A stretch of DNA of 64,000 nucleotides from VYDC01 sp963667515 (GTDB lineage Bacteria; Chloroflexota; Dehalococcoidia; UBA2979), in assembly GCA_963667515.2 (NCBI GenBank), contig CAXXXY010000007.1, positions 1-64,000 of the forward strand, given 5' to 3'. Within the stretch, counting starts at the first letter, position 1. Each line of letters opens with the position of its first letter. Made by a program: the position numbers and the translations under genes. Below the pieces are notes generated by a model. The model was not told the origin of the DNA. It searched no databases and worked only from the letters and a program-made list of their open reading frames with translations. Positions 1 through 8,130 of this stretch are shown in pieces.

Positions 1-492
1 CCGTTCCTGAACGTAACCATGGAGCTGGTCGTTGCCGGCGAGCTTGGCGACCTTGGGACGCTGCGCACGTCGGTCGGCATGCCACTGCGCCGTGGTCGCT
101 CGATACTCCAGCTTGCCGCTATGTGTCGTAGCGTTCCGGCGTACCTCGCGTGAGATCGTCGACGGAGCCCGGCGGAGCCGGCGGGCGATCGCTCGGCCGC
201 TTGCGCCTTGGGCGCGGAGGATGGCGATCTCCTCGCGCTCAGCGAACGATAGGTAGCGCCCTAACAGCGGCGCCGGACTGGCTGTTGGCATGCCACCACC
301 TTCACGGAACCAGCGTGCTCCGACGGCTGGAGACACACCGGCCGCCGCAGCGGCATCCTCGCTCGACAACCCTTCTGAGATCGCCAGCCAGAACCGTTGG
401 CGATGCTCACGACGCGCAACCGGTGGACGGCCTGGAGACCGCATCGCCGGCCTTCCTGTCGCCTTCGCCGCCCACCCCGGTGACCTTCCCAT
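1..492 (-). CDS. IS30-family transposase, N-terminal part
   Basis: Start side of a 466-residue IS30-type transposase whose full copy lies at 32278-33675. The visible part covers the N-terminal helix-turn-helix region with the sequence LSFAEREEIAILRAQG, which is the DNA-binding domain of IS30 enzymes. The DDE catalytic core lies outside the window. ATG is at 492; an upstream GTG at 495 is in frame. Whether the rest of this copy is intact cannot be seen. Confidence 0.85.
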   Translation of the reverse strand, partial: MGRSPGWAAKATGRPAMRSPGRPPVARREHRQRFWLAISEGLSSEDAAAAAGVSPAVGARWFREGGGMPTASPAPLLGRYLSFAEREEIAILRAQGASGRAIARRLRRAPSTISREVRRNATTHSGKLEYRATTAQWHADRRAQRPKVAKLAGNDQLHGYVQER

Positions 493-538
493 CACAACCC
501 CTCACCTCGAGGCGTTGCGATGACCACTTGAATCCGCC
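1..538 (-). mobile_element. IS30-family element, partial (runs off left edge)
   Basis: Nearly identical to 33184-33721 of the complete IS30 copy in this window; I count three single-base differences. The inner end at 531-538 is the same terminal sequence as the complete copy (reads GGCGGATTCAAG inward). It abuts IS3 DNA at 539, where CTG, the complement of CAG, is the probable target triplet. Only the transposase-N-terminal end of the element is inside the window. It interrupts the orfB gene of the IS3 element at 539-1480. Confidence 0.9.
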
Positions 539-1129
539 CTGCGATCCCCGGTCGGAGTGCACCACGGTCTCGCCCCGGGTCGGCTGTCGCCGCCAGCGGG
601 CCATCTCCAGAGCGTCGACCACAAGCTCGGTGCGCAGGTGGTCAGCAATGGACCAGCCCACGATCCGCCGTGAGTAGACGTCCAGCACGGCGGCGCAATA
701 GACCTCCCCCTCCCGCGTGGGGTGCTCGGTGATGTCGGTCAGCCAGAGCCGGTCCAGCGCGTCGGCCACGAAGCGCCGGCGCACCAGGTCGTCGTGGACG
801 GCAGGCGCCGGGCGAGCGTGTCTCCCGCGCCGCCGGTAGATTCCATGCAGTCCTGCGCTCCGCATTAGCCGTGCCACCCGCTTGCGACCGCAACGGACGC
901 CCCGCCCGAGCCGCAGTTCGGCGTGCACCCGCGGCGCTCCGTAGCTGCCTCGCGACATGGCGTGGAGCTCCACGATCTGCTCGCTCAGCGCCTGGTCGGC
1001 GACGGCGCGGGCCGAGGGCGCCCGCTCTCGCCACTCGTAGTAGCCCGCTGTCGAGACCGCGAGTACCCGGCAGGCCACCGCCGCGACGACCCCGTCGGCG
1101 GCAAGCTCACGGACCAGCCGGTATCTCAT
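539..1129 (-). pseudogene. IS3-family transposase OrfB, C-terminally truncated by IS30
   Basis: OrfB starts at ATG 1129, overlapping the orfA stop. It carries the HTH_21-like region (STAGYYEWRER, SRGSYGAPRVHAELR) and the first two catalytic aspartates of the rve/DDE core (LWLTDITEHPTREG and HSDRGSQ). Reading then enters IS30 at 538. The segment with the third acidic residue, seen in copy 2 at 33725-34009 (NSMMESFFGTLQLE), is missing here. This copy therefore cannot make an active transposase from the visible sequence. Confidence 0.88.
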
Positions 1130-1413
1130 TTTGGGAGCACGTTCTCGCGCGCGAAGAGGGCGGCGGCGCGCTTCAGAATCTCGTTCTCCATCTCCAGGGT
1201 GCGGTTGGCCCGGCGCAGCCGCACCAGCTCCGCCCGCTCGTCGCTCGTCAGGCCCTCTCTGTGGCCCTCGTCGACATCGGCCTGCCGCAGCCAGCGGTGC
1301 AGGCACCACCCGGCGATCCCCAGGTCCGCAGCGATCCGCACGATCGGCTTCTCCCGCAGCCGGGCCAGTTCGACAGCACGACGGCGGAACTCGGGTGGGT
1401 AGGCTCGGGGCAT
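1126..1413 (-). CDS. IS3-family transposase OrfA
   Basis: A 95-residue helix-turn-helix protein (PPEFRRRAVELARL, then IAADLGIAGWCLHRW) followed by a leucine-zipper-like heptad segment (LVRLRRANRTLEMENEIL). This is typical of IS3 OrfA, which binds the terminal repeats and dimerises with OrfB. I chose the ATG at 1413 because AGGGAGGAG lies about 8 nt upstream; ATG 1437 is an alternative. The stop TGA overlaps the orfB ATG as ATGA, so orfB is either translationally coupled or made by frameshift. Intact in this copy, unlike copy 2. Confidence 0.85.
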   Translation of the reverse strand: MPRAYPPEFRRRAVELARLREKPIVRIAADLGIAGWCLHRWLRQADVDEGHREGLTSDERAELVRLRRANRTLEMENEILKRAAALFARENVLPK

Positions 1414-1480
1414 CCAGGACTCCTCCCTGGGCAACATCGTCGCCTCAGGCCTAGGTGTCCGGGAAAGCGGGTCAGGCTCC

Positions 1481-1747
1481 GACAAGGGCGCTGGTGGGCG
1501 GGGGGCGCTCCTCACGGGAGACTCCGTGGCAGTCGTGCAGGATCGGCGCTACGTGAGCTTCATGTACAGCTATCCCAACCTGATCCCCCTCTCTGCCGAG
1601 GAGGTCCGCCAGATCGTGACCGCGGTCGAGCGCTTTTCCTTCGACCGAATCTACGGGGCGGGGTGGGGGGCGAACGTTGTCGAAGGCGCGATGGAGGCTG
1701 TACGTCGTTCAGCAGAACGCTACATCCGACGTATCGCGGGCCCGTGA
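1481..1747 (+). pseudogene. MBL-fold metallo-hydrolase, C-terminal fragment
   Basis: The open frame from about 1526 encodes 73 residues with YVSFMYSYPNLIPLSAEEV, FDRIYGAGWGANVV and AVRRSAERYIRRIAG. I recognise this as the C-terminal tail common in a metallo-beta-lactamase-fold hydrolase family. All metal-binding motifs would be upstream and are absent because the IS3 element ends at 1480. No start codon with a ribosome site makes sense as an independent gene. It is therefore a remnant cut by the IS or by an IS-mediated rearrangement. Confidence 0.65.
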
Positions 1748-1814
1748 TCCGTCCTTGGCCGAGGAAGCGGCGGTGCCCCTGCTATATCCGCTTTGCCCGG
1801 AGCCACGGATCTCC

Positions 1815-2633
1815 TCACCCTAACTGCCCCTCAGCTTGGGCCCATCGGTCGCCTTGAGGCATTGCCAGCGACGCCACCAGGCAGCGGCCCACGGGTCCCC
1901 GAGCATCGAGCAGAGCGCACTCGGCGACGGCGACACCCTCTTGGCTTCCCCGGGCCCGGACCGCCAGGCAGAGCCACTCTCCCTCCGGTGGGCGGTGGAG
2001 GTACAGCGTGGCGTCGGCGTTGATGAAGTAGAGGCCCTGGTCGCTGACGTTCGACAACGGGCTCGCTGAGTCGCTCGCTGCCGCCGCACGCACGAATGGA
2101 GAGAGCGGTACTCCGGGTAGCAACGGCTGGAGCAACCGCGTCCAGCGGACTGCGGGCTCCATCTCCCCCGGACGTCGAACGCTCCGCGTCTCCCAAGAGC
2201 CACCGACAGCGTCACCGACCCACGGCTCGTCAGACTCCAGCTGCTCGGGAGGAGGAACCTCAGGTTCGGGCGGCTGAGCGATTCGACCGGGCGGCTCGGC
2301 TGAGCGTCGGAGCAGGAGAGCGGAAGCGCGACTCACTTCGCGACCTTCGCACAGTAGTGAGGCGTCGATGGCCTTCACGCGACGGCCTTCGCGCACGACG
2401 CGCGAGCGAGTCTCGAGCGGAGCCCAGGGGACGGCGCGGAACATGTCCACGGTCAGCCGAGCCGGGTGAAAGCCATCGAGATGCTGCTCGACCTCGTGGG
2501 CCAGCAGACCGGCCACCATCATCCCGATGACGTGCTCGCGGTTCCATGGGCCCCGCGAACGTTCGGTCGGCATGTAGTACGCGCCGTCGCGCACGAAGAA
2601 TGATCTAGGAACTCCGTGCGTCAGCTCTGGCAT
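1815..2633 (-). CDS. acyl-CoA thioesterase family protein (double hot-dog)
   Basis: A 272-residue protein resembling the TesB-like/4HBT_3 thioesterase superfamily. The N-terminal half includes GPWNREHVIGMMVAGLLAHEVE and HPARLTVDMFRAVPWAPLETRSRVVREGRRV. The second hot-dog has VRWTRLLQPLLPG and GLYFINADATLYLHRPPEGEWLCL. These features match enzymes that hydrolyse or screen acyl-CoA esters in the cytoplasm. It sits in a region rich in acyl-CoA dehydrogenase and CoA-transferase genes, which fits a role in acyl-CoA turnover; the substrate is unknown. It is 126 bp from the DinB gene on the same strand. Confidence 0.7.
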   Translation of the reverse strand: MPELTHGVPRSFFVRDGAYYMPTERSRGPWNREHVIGMMVAGLLAHEVEQHLDGFHPARLTVDMFRAVPWAPLETRSRVVREGRRVKAIDASLLCEGREVSRASALLLRRSAEPPGRIAQPPEPEVPPPEQLESDEPWVGDAVGGSWETRSVRRPGEMEPAVRWTRLLQPLLPGVPLSPFVRAAAASDSASPLSNVSDQGLYFINADATLYLHRPPEGEWLCLAVRARGSQEGVAVAECALLDARGPVGRCLVASLAMPQGDRWAQAEGQLG

Positions 2634-2760
2634 CGATGCTTCATTACTGGCGCTCCTCCGAGCGTGGGGGCGGCACGCGCTACTCGCCGCGAGGTTACTC
2701 GGCGGCGGGAGCGACGATCAGGATGCGTCGGATGCGGCCACAAGCGTGCTGGGCGGCGGT

Positions 2761-3234
2761 CTAGATAGAGCCCGCTGCGAGGAACTGGGTCGTTACCTGG
2801 ATGTGCCCAAGGTGAACCGCCGTGTGATCGATCGCGTGGAGCACGGCGTGCTCGACGGTCATCTCGTCCACGCCGATGTCATCCCGATACGGCTTCACGC
2901 CTGTCGAGCGATCTAGCTCTTCATCCGGCATCTCATCTAGTAAGTCGTGCACCGCGGACATCCAGCTGTCACAGCGCGTCGTCAGCTCGGTGTACGTCCC
3001 CGTCGCTCTGAACTCCGCGTCGCGGTCGCGCTCGATGATCCGGCCTCCCACGGCGACAAGCGTCCAGAACTCGCCCGCACCCAAAAGGTGCGTAGCGATT
3101 GCGAACAGCGAGTTCGCCTCCGGCACGTCAACGGGCCGGTTGAGCATCTCCTCGGGCAGGTCCTTCAGGGCGGCGATCGCATCTCGCGCCACAAGCTCGA
3201 GCATCGTCGCCATCCGGCCAGCCTTCGTGGTCAT
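2761..3234 (-). CDS. DinB family protein
   Basis: A 157-residue protein with the four-helix DinB/YfiT pattern and the spaced histidines that bind a metal in this family: ATHLLGAGEFW near residue 48, then HAVLHAIDHTAVHLGHIQVT near 130-150. Members are putative metal-dependent thiol transferases or of unknown function. The start is uncertain: methionines at residues 1, 8 and 11 are all possible. It is downstream of, and codirectional with, the substrate-binding-protein gene at 3283-4896, about 49 bp away, and could be cotranscribed. Confidence 0.75.
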   Translation of the reverse strand: MTTKAGRMATMLELVARDAIAALKDLPEEMLNRPVDVPEANSLFAIATHLLGAGEFWTLVAVGGRIIERDRDAEFRATGTYTELTTRCDSWMSAVHDLLDEMPDEELDRSTGVKPYRDDIGVDEMTVEHAVLHAIDHTAVHLGHIQVTTQFLAAGSI

Positions 3235-3282
3235 CGACTCCCCGCTTCCCGACTGCCCGTCTGCCGCTCACTGTTCGAGCAC

Positions 3283-4896
3283 CTAGCTGCCTGCCCACGA
3301 GAGCTCACAGTAGGCAGGAAGGCCTCCGGAACGCGATCGCCAGGAGAAGCCGCTCAGCTGAGCCCGGTGGGCGATCAGGAAGTCCGGCTGAGCGATGAAA
3401 GCCCACGGAAGATCCGCCGCAACAAGCCGCTGGCTGTCCTCGATCAGCGCTCGGCGGCGCACCGGGTCGGCGGTCTGGCGGATACGCACGATCAGGTCGT
3501 CCACCGCCGCGTTCGAGTAGTCGATCCAGTTGGTGATTCCGAAGTGCCGGTCACCAAAGTCGTGGGGGATCGCGTAGCTCTCTTCGCCACAGCGGTGCTC
3601 GCCGCCTCCCAGCAGCAGCGGCACGTCGAAGCTCGTCTGCCGCCGGGAGAGCTCCGTCGAGTCCAGCGGCTCCACGGCGAGCTCGAAGCCTGCCTTCGCC
3701 GCTGCATCGGCGATCCGCTGAGCCGCCTGGACCTGTATCGGGCTCTGCCCGCAGAGAATCGTTGCCGCGACACGCTCGCGGCCGGCGATCGCGAGCTCGT
3801 GACGAGCGCGCTCCGGGTCGTACTCGACGTCCTCCAACGTGTCGACGTAGGCCGTGCTGGTATCGGGCACCACGCCGTGCCAGCGTCGCCCGTACCCGTG
3901 TAGCACTTCATCGACTATCGCGTCGTAGGGGATTGCGAGGGCAAGCGCGCGACGCACGGCGAGCTCGTCGAAAGGTGGAGAACGAACGTCCATCTGCATC
4001 GACAGTCGACTGTCCCCGGGGGCGCGGAAGAGCTCCAGCCCTTCGGTCGCTTCCGCCCGTTCGGCCTCTGCGGGCAACGGCCTGGACACCACATCGGTCT
4101 CGCCAGCGATGAGCGCCTCGAGCCGGTCTCGTCCACGCGGCAAGACGCGGTACACGACCCGCCTGATCGCAGGCAGCCCGTCCCAGTGCTCGGGTCGCGC
4201 GACGAGCACCAGCTCGTCCTCGCTGCGGCTTTCAATGCGGTAGCGGCCGAAGCCACCCGGGTTGGTCGCGAGCCACCTGCGCGCGAAGGGGTCGTCAGAC
4301 GTCGCGTGCTCAGCGGCTTCCGCCGAGTCGTATATCGGCGGAACGACCATCGCGAGGATGTGGGGGAAGAGGAGGTTCGGTTCGGCGAGGGCGAACTCGA
4401 CGACATAGCGATCGAGTGCTCGAATGCCGTCGAACCCAGCGGGCGCTGACCCCATAAACGACACCCAACGCCCGACCTCGCCAGGAACCCCTGTCGCCAG
4501 CCAATGAGTGTCGGGTGGTGCTGGCGCCCCCTTCGGGCTGCGCAGTGCCTCCCAGCTCCAGACGACGTCCTCCGCGGTGAGCTCGTTCCCGTAGAAACTA
4601 GTTGCGCCGGGTCGCAGGTGCACCGTGTACCGGCGGTGATCGTCCGAGGCCTCGAAACGCTCCGCGAGCAACCCCTCGAATCGCGTGACGTCCTGGATCA
4701 GGGCGCCATCGCGCTCGATCAGCGGGTAACGCAGCAGCGGATCGAAGAGCTGGATGTGGACGTCGCCGCTCGAGGGGGAGTCCTTCCGGGTCGCGTATTG
4801 ATCCGGGTCGAAGCAGGATGGCAGCTCTGGCACGCCCACGAGCACGGTTGCGCGATCGATGGCCGGCCCACCGCGCGCGAAGGTCATCGTCGCCAT
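3283..4896 (-). CDS. family-5 extracellular solute-binding protein, no signal peptide
   Basis: A 537-residue SBP_bac_5-type protein (peptide/nickel/opine class). Recognisable parts are QLFDPLLRYP near the N-terminus, YTVHLRPGATSFYGNELTAEDVVWSWE, NPGGFGRYRIESRSEDELVLVARPEHWDGLPAI and VRRALALAIPYDAIVDEVLHGYGRRWHGVVP. Such proteins normally sit outside the membrane and feed an ABC permease. Here the N-terminus (MATMTFARGGPAIDRATVLVG) has no hydrophobic leader, Tat motif or lipobox, and there is no permease or ATPase gene nearby. It may be cytoplasmic, or the leader may have been lost. Confidence 0.8.
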   Translation of the reverse strand: MATMTFARGGPAIDRATVLVGVPELPSCFDPDQYATRKDSPSSGDVHIQLFDPLLRYPLIERDGALIQDVTRFEGLLAERFEASDDHRRYTVHLRPGATSFYGNELTAEDVVWSWEALRSPKGAPAPPDTHWLATGVPGEVGRWVSFMGSAPAGFDGIRALDRYVVEFALAEPNLLFPHILAMVVPPIYDSAEAAEHATSDDPFARRWLATNPGGFGRYRIESRSEDELVLVARPEHWDGLPAIRRVVYRVLPRGRDRLEALIAGETDVVSRPLPAEAERAEATEGLELFRAPGDSRLSMQMDVRSPPFDELAVRRALALAIPYDAIVDEVLHGYGRRWHGVVPDTSTAYVDTLEDVEYDPERARHELAIAGRERVAATILCGQSPIQVQAAQRIADAAAKAGFELAVEPLDSTELSRRQTSFDVPLLLGGGEHRCGEESYAIPHDFGDRHFGITNWIDYSNAAVDDLIVRIRQTADPVRRRALIEDSQRLVAADLPWAFIAQPDFLIAHRAQLSGFSWRSRSGGLPAYCELSWAGS

Positions 4897-5265
4897 CAGC
4901 TAGCCTCCCCCTGCGCGCGGATGCTAACGCGGGGAGCACAGCTGCGGTGACTGGGGGCAGGTCAGGCACACCACCCTGAGCCGCCGGCGGGCGTCACGAT
5001 CCGGGGCGTAGCGTCACTATGACTCCATCGTGGTCAGTGCAGGCTGCTGCTGCTTCTCAACAGAGAGACCCCCCGGCCCGTGTGGCGCGGAGGGCTCTTG
5101 CTCGGCATGAGTCCTGTGGCCGCCGTTTCATTGTTTGGTGTGCCTGGTACAGGATCGTGGGGCGGGTCCAACCGTTCAACGATATCGTCCGAGATGGCCC
5201 GCGAGAGGCTTACTATGGTGTGCTGCTGAGCGCCCCGCTCACGCCGATCCTGGAAGGGGCGAGCG
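4897..5265 (+). other. divergent intergenic region
   Basis: 369 bp between the minus-strand substrate-binding-protein gene and the plus-strand acyl-CoA dehydrogenase. I see no convincing gene. It must carry both start regions. TACTAT at 5210-5215 could be a -10 element for the dehydrogenase, but I find no good -35. GGAAGGGGCGAGCG just before ATG 5266 is the likely ribosome site. Confidence 0.4.
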
Positions 5266-6498
5266 ATGAACTGGTCCGACACGCCAGCGCAAGCCGAATT
5301 CCGTGCCAGCGTGCGCGCCTTCGTCCATGAGCGACTGCCGGAACACTACCGGGGGCGCGCCGCGCGCACAAAAGGGCCGGGCGTTCACAACGCGGACTGG
5401 CAGTTCGACCTGATGCTCGGCGAACCCGACGTGCAGGCGGCGGCCCGCGAGTGGGCGGAGGCGCTGGCGGAGCGCGGCTGGTCCGCCCCGCACTGGCCGA
5501 GCGAGTACGGCGGCGCCGGCCTCACCGCCATAGAGCAGTTCATCTATAAGCAGGAGCTGGCGTTAGCTGGTGCTCCCGAGGTCGGCGGCCCCGGAGTTCG
5601 CATGCTTGGACCAACGCTCATCCACCACGGCACCGAGGAGCAGCGGCGGGAGTTCCTGCCGAAGACGCTCTCCGGCGAGATCACGTGGGCGCAGGGCTAC
5701 TCGGAACCGGGGGCAGGCTCTGATCTCGCCTCGCTGCAGACACGCGCGGTCCGGGACGGCGATGACTACGTCGTGAACGGGCAGAAGATCTGGACCTCCA
5801 TGGGCCACAAGGCCAACTGGTTCTTCATGCTCGTCCGCACCGACCAGGACGCGCCGAAGCACCGCGGCATCTCGTTCGTGCTGTTGCACAAGGACACGCC
5901 CGGCGTGGAGGTGCGGCCGCTGATCTCGGGTGGCTGGGAGCACGCTACCAACGAGTCGTTCTACGAGGACGTGCGCGTCCCCGTCGCGCAGCGCATCGGC
6001 GAGGAGAACCGCGGTTGGTACGTTGCGATGACGCTGCTCGACTACGAGCGCTCCAACATCATTGGCGCCGTCGAGCTGCGCAAGGATATCAGAGAACTAG
6101 TCGACTACCTGGACACGGAGGCGGGGCGGCTGCGCGCGCGCACCGGCGAGCTGGATTCGACGCGCCAGATGATCGCCATGCGGTACATCGAGGCGGAGGT
6201 GCTCAACAACTTCGCGCTACGCATCATCTCCATGCAGCACGCCGGCCAGGTTCCGAACTATGAGGCCTCCATGTCGAAGGTCTTCGGCGGGACGCTGCTG
6301 CAGGAGTTGCAGCAGAGCGGGATGAAGGTGTTTGGGCTCTACTCTCAGATCTGGGACCCGGAAGATGACCACGCCCCGCTCTCCGCGCGCTACACGCAGA
6401 AGTCAGTGCACACGATCTCGGCATCGATCGCGGGCGGGACCAACGAGATCCAGCGCAACATCATCGCCTCGCGCGGCCTCGGCTTGCCACGGGGCTAG
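5266..6498 (+). CDS. acyl-CoA dehydrogenase family protein
   Basis: 410 residues, the normal length for a FadE-type flavoprotein dehydrogenase that introduces an alpha,beta double bond in acyl-CoA. The N-terminal helical domain has REWAEALAERGWSAPHWPSEYGGAGL. The central beta domain has WAQGYSEPGAGSDLASLQTRAVRDGDDYVVNGQKIWTS, the flavin/substrate loop. The C-terminal domain has the cofactor-binding end IAGGTNEIQRNIIASRGLGLPRG. It is close kin to the gene at 14477-15706 and to the pseudogene at 9892-10427, so the window holds three paralogues. Probably cytoplasmic; substrate unknown. Confidence 0.9.
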   Translation: MNWSDTPAQAEFRASVRAFVHERLPEHYRGRAARTKGPGVHNADWQFDLMLGEPDVQAAAREWAEALAERGWSAPHWPSEYGGAGLTAIEQFIYKQELALAGAPEVGGPGVRMLGPTLIHHGTEEQRREFLPKTLSGEITWAQGYSEPGAGSDLASLQTRAVRDGDDYVVNGQKIWTSMGHKANWFFMLVRTDQDAPKHRGISFVLLHKDTPGVEVRPLISGGWEHATNESFYEDVRVPVAQRIGEENRGWYVAMTLLDYERSNIIGAVELRKDIRELVDYLDTEAGRLRARTGELDSTRQMIAMRYIEAEVLNNFALRIISMQHAGQVPNYEASMSKVFGGTLLQELQQSGMKVFGLYSQIWDPEDDHAPLSARYTQKSVHTISASIAGGTNEIQRNIIASRGLGLPRG

Positions 6499-6856
6499 GC
6501 AACGCTTGCCTTCTTTCGCGTGACGGCGCCGCGCCCGAGATCTTGGTGGGAAAGAGGTCATCCGGCCCCGCGACCCTATTTGGACCCCGGGCACGGGTCC
6601 GCAGGGGGAAGAACTGGAGCGGCGGAAGCTGAAGTTGCGAGCCTTGCCCTACTGCGTAGACCCGCCCCCGACAAATGCCCTTGCACTGAGGGCAGTCCAC
6701 ACCACGGTTCGGCTTCGGTGCACAAGCGGCTCACGCGCGGCCAAAGGCGTCGCGGTGACACCCTGAGGTGTGCGATTACGCCCGCTCGCCGAAGCCTCCG
6801 TGGGCCGTATGCTTCGTGCCGGCGCAGCGATCTCCTAGCTCGGAGAGGATGGACCG
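6499..6856 (+). other. intergenic region without recognisable gene
   Basis: 358 bp between the dehydrogenase and the cyclase-family gene. Open frames on both strands lack family resemblance or good ribosome sites. It may be decayed DNA, but I could not match it to any neighbour. Confidence 0.4.
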
Positions 6857-7822
6857 ATGACGACGCAGCAGCCTCCGCTGACCACTGCCGACCTCGATCG
6901 CATGGCTCGCGAACTCTCAAACTGGGGGCGCTGGGGTCCCGATGACGAACGTGGCGCGCTTAATCTGATCACTGATAACAAGCGGCGGGCAGCGGCGGCC
7001 TTGGTCCGCGAAGGCCTCACGGTGAGTTGCGGGGGCGATCTCCCGACCGAGCCCGCTCCAGACAACGAGCGACCGGTCCACCACTACATGGTGCGGACCG
7101 GAGACGCCCAATCCCAGCACGGGCGTTTCGGTGGGTCAGCGGACTACTTCGCCATGACGCTACACGGTTTCGCGACCACTCACCTTGATGCACTCTGCCA
7201 CGAGTTCATCGACGGCAAGATGTACAACGGCCACGAAAGTTCAGAGGTTCGCGCGGATGGAGCGCACCGCAACAGCATTATGGCCGGCTCGGATGGCATC
7301 GTGAGCCGCGGGGTGCTGCTCGACATTCCCGGCCTCCGTGGAGTCGATTGGCTGCGCCCTCGGCGCTCCGAGGAGCGCGGGGCCTTGCCCGACCACATAA
7401 CGGCTGCGGAGCTCGCGGCTGCGGAGGAACGACAGAGCGTACGCGTGGAGGAAGGTGACATCCTCCTGATTTCCACGGGCCGAGACGCCCTTCGGGAAGC
7501 CGAGGGGCCACAGAATCCGCTTCGCCGGGGGCTTCCCGGCCTCAACGCGGACTGCCTGCCCTGGCTGCACGACCGCGGCGTGGCGGTGCTCGGTTGCGAC
7601 GGCATCTCGGATTCAAGCCACAGCGGCGTGGAAGGTTGGAACTCCCCCATCCATCACATCGCAATCGTGGCAATGGGGATCCACCTAGTCGACAACATGC
7701 ATCTCGGCCAGCTTGTCCGAGCGTGCCGCGAACGCGACCGGTGGGAGTTCATGCTCATGATCGCGCCACTGCGCCTGAGACGCGGCACCGCCTCGCCAGT
7801 GAATCCAATCGCGATTTTCTAG
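6857..7822 (+). CDS. cyclase family protein (kynurenine-formamidase-like hydrolase)
   Basis: A 321-residue member of the PF04199 cyclase/formamidase superfamily of metal-dependent amidohydrolases. The hallmark metal motif is TTHLDALCHEF near residues 111-121. GVLLDIPGLRG, VEEGDILLISTG and VAVLGCDGISDSSHSGVEGWNSPIHHIAI follow in the usual order. Enzymes of this group open lactam, lactone or formamide bonds. The start ATG 6857 follows a GGAGAGGATGG stretch. The gene's end is directly followed by an IS110 transposase relic on the other strand, which shares DNA with the last codons or abuts them. Confidence 0.85.
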   Translation: MTTQQPPLTTADLDRMARELSNWGRWGPDDERGALNLITDNKRRAAAALVREGLTVSCGGDLPTEPAPDNERPVHHYMVRTGDAQSQHGRFGGSADYFAMTLHGFATTHLDALCHEFIDGKMYNGHESSEVRADGAHRNSIMAGSDGIVSRGVLLDIPGLRGVDWLRPRRSEERGALPDHITAAELAAAEERQSVRVEEGDILLISTGRDALREAEGPQNPLRRGLPGLNADCLPWLHDRGVAVLGCDGISDSSHSGVEGWNSPIHHIAIVAMGIHLVDNMHLGQLVRACRERDRWEFMLMIAPLRLRRGTASPVNPIAIF

Positions 7823-7824
7823 CG

Positions 7825-8025
7825 CGGGCCGCCGCGACGGCGTCGACCGGATCGGACCTGCCGCGGCTGCGCCTCGGCTGGCGGTTCGCGCGATTCACCT
7901 CCACTACTGTCACGCCCTCGACGTGCAGGAAGCGAGTGAGTCCGGCTCCGTAGCTACCGGTCCCCTCGAGGCCGACACGCGCGACATGTGACTGTGCCCG
8001 CGGCGGGTGCTCGCGCATGTGAGCG
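7825..8025 (-). pseudogene. IS110-family transposase remnant (N-terminal DEDD domain piece)
   Basis: On the minus strand the DNA encodes ARVGLEGTGSYGAGLTRFL, VVEVNRANRQPRRSRGRSDPVDA and AAARA. These are the RuvC-like DEDD-domain motifs of IS110 transposases. There is neither a proper start nor the C-terminal serine-containing domain, so it is a relic. A C-terminal IS110 relic lies on the opposite strand at about 13220-13385. Confidence 0.72.
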
Positions 8026-8130
8026 TGCACACAAGAGCAATATTCTCTCACGTCGCCGTAAGGAGTACCTTCGCGCTGACGGGAGCAGAGCTCCCGCGCC
8101 TGCCTGGTCGAAGTACCGCAGGAGATTGGG

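Larger units (their letters stand above)
539..1480 (-). mobile_element. IS3-family element, copy 1 (5' half, interrupted by IS30)
   Basis: The outer terminal repeat at about 1455-1480 reads GGAGCCTGACCCGCTTTCCC inward and matches the terminal repeats of copy 2 (31394-34050). It contains orfA and the first part of orfB. The IS30 element at 1-538 is inserted after the codons for HSDRGSQ of orfB. The other half of this IS3 copy would lie to the left of the window. It abuts the broken metallo-hydrolase gene at 1481. Confidence 0.88.
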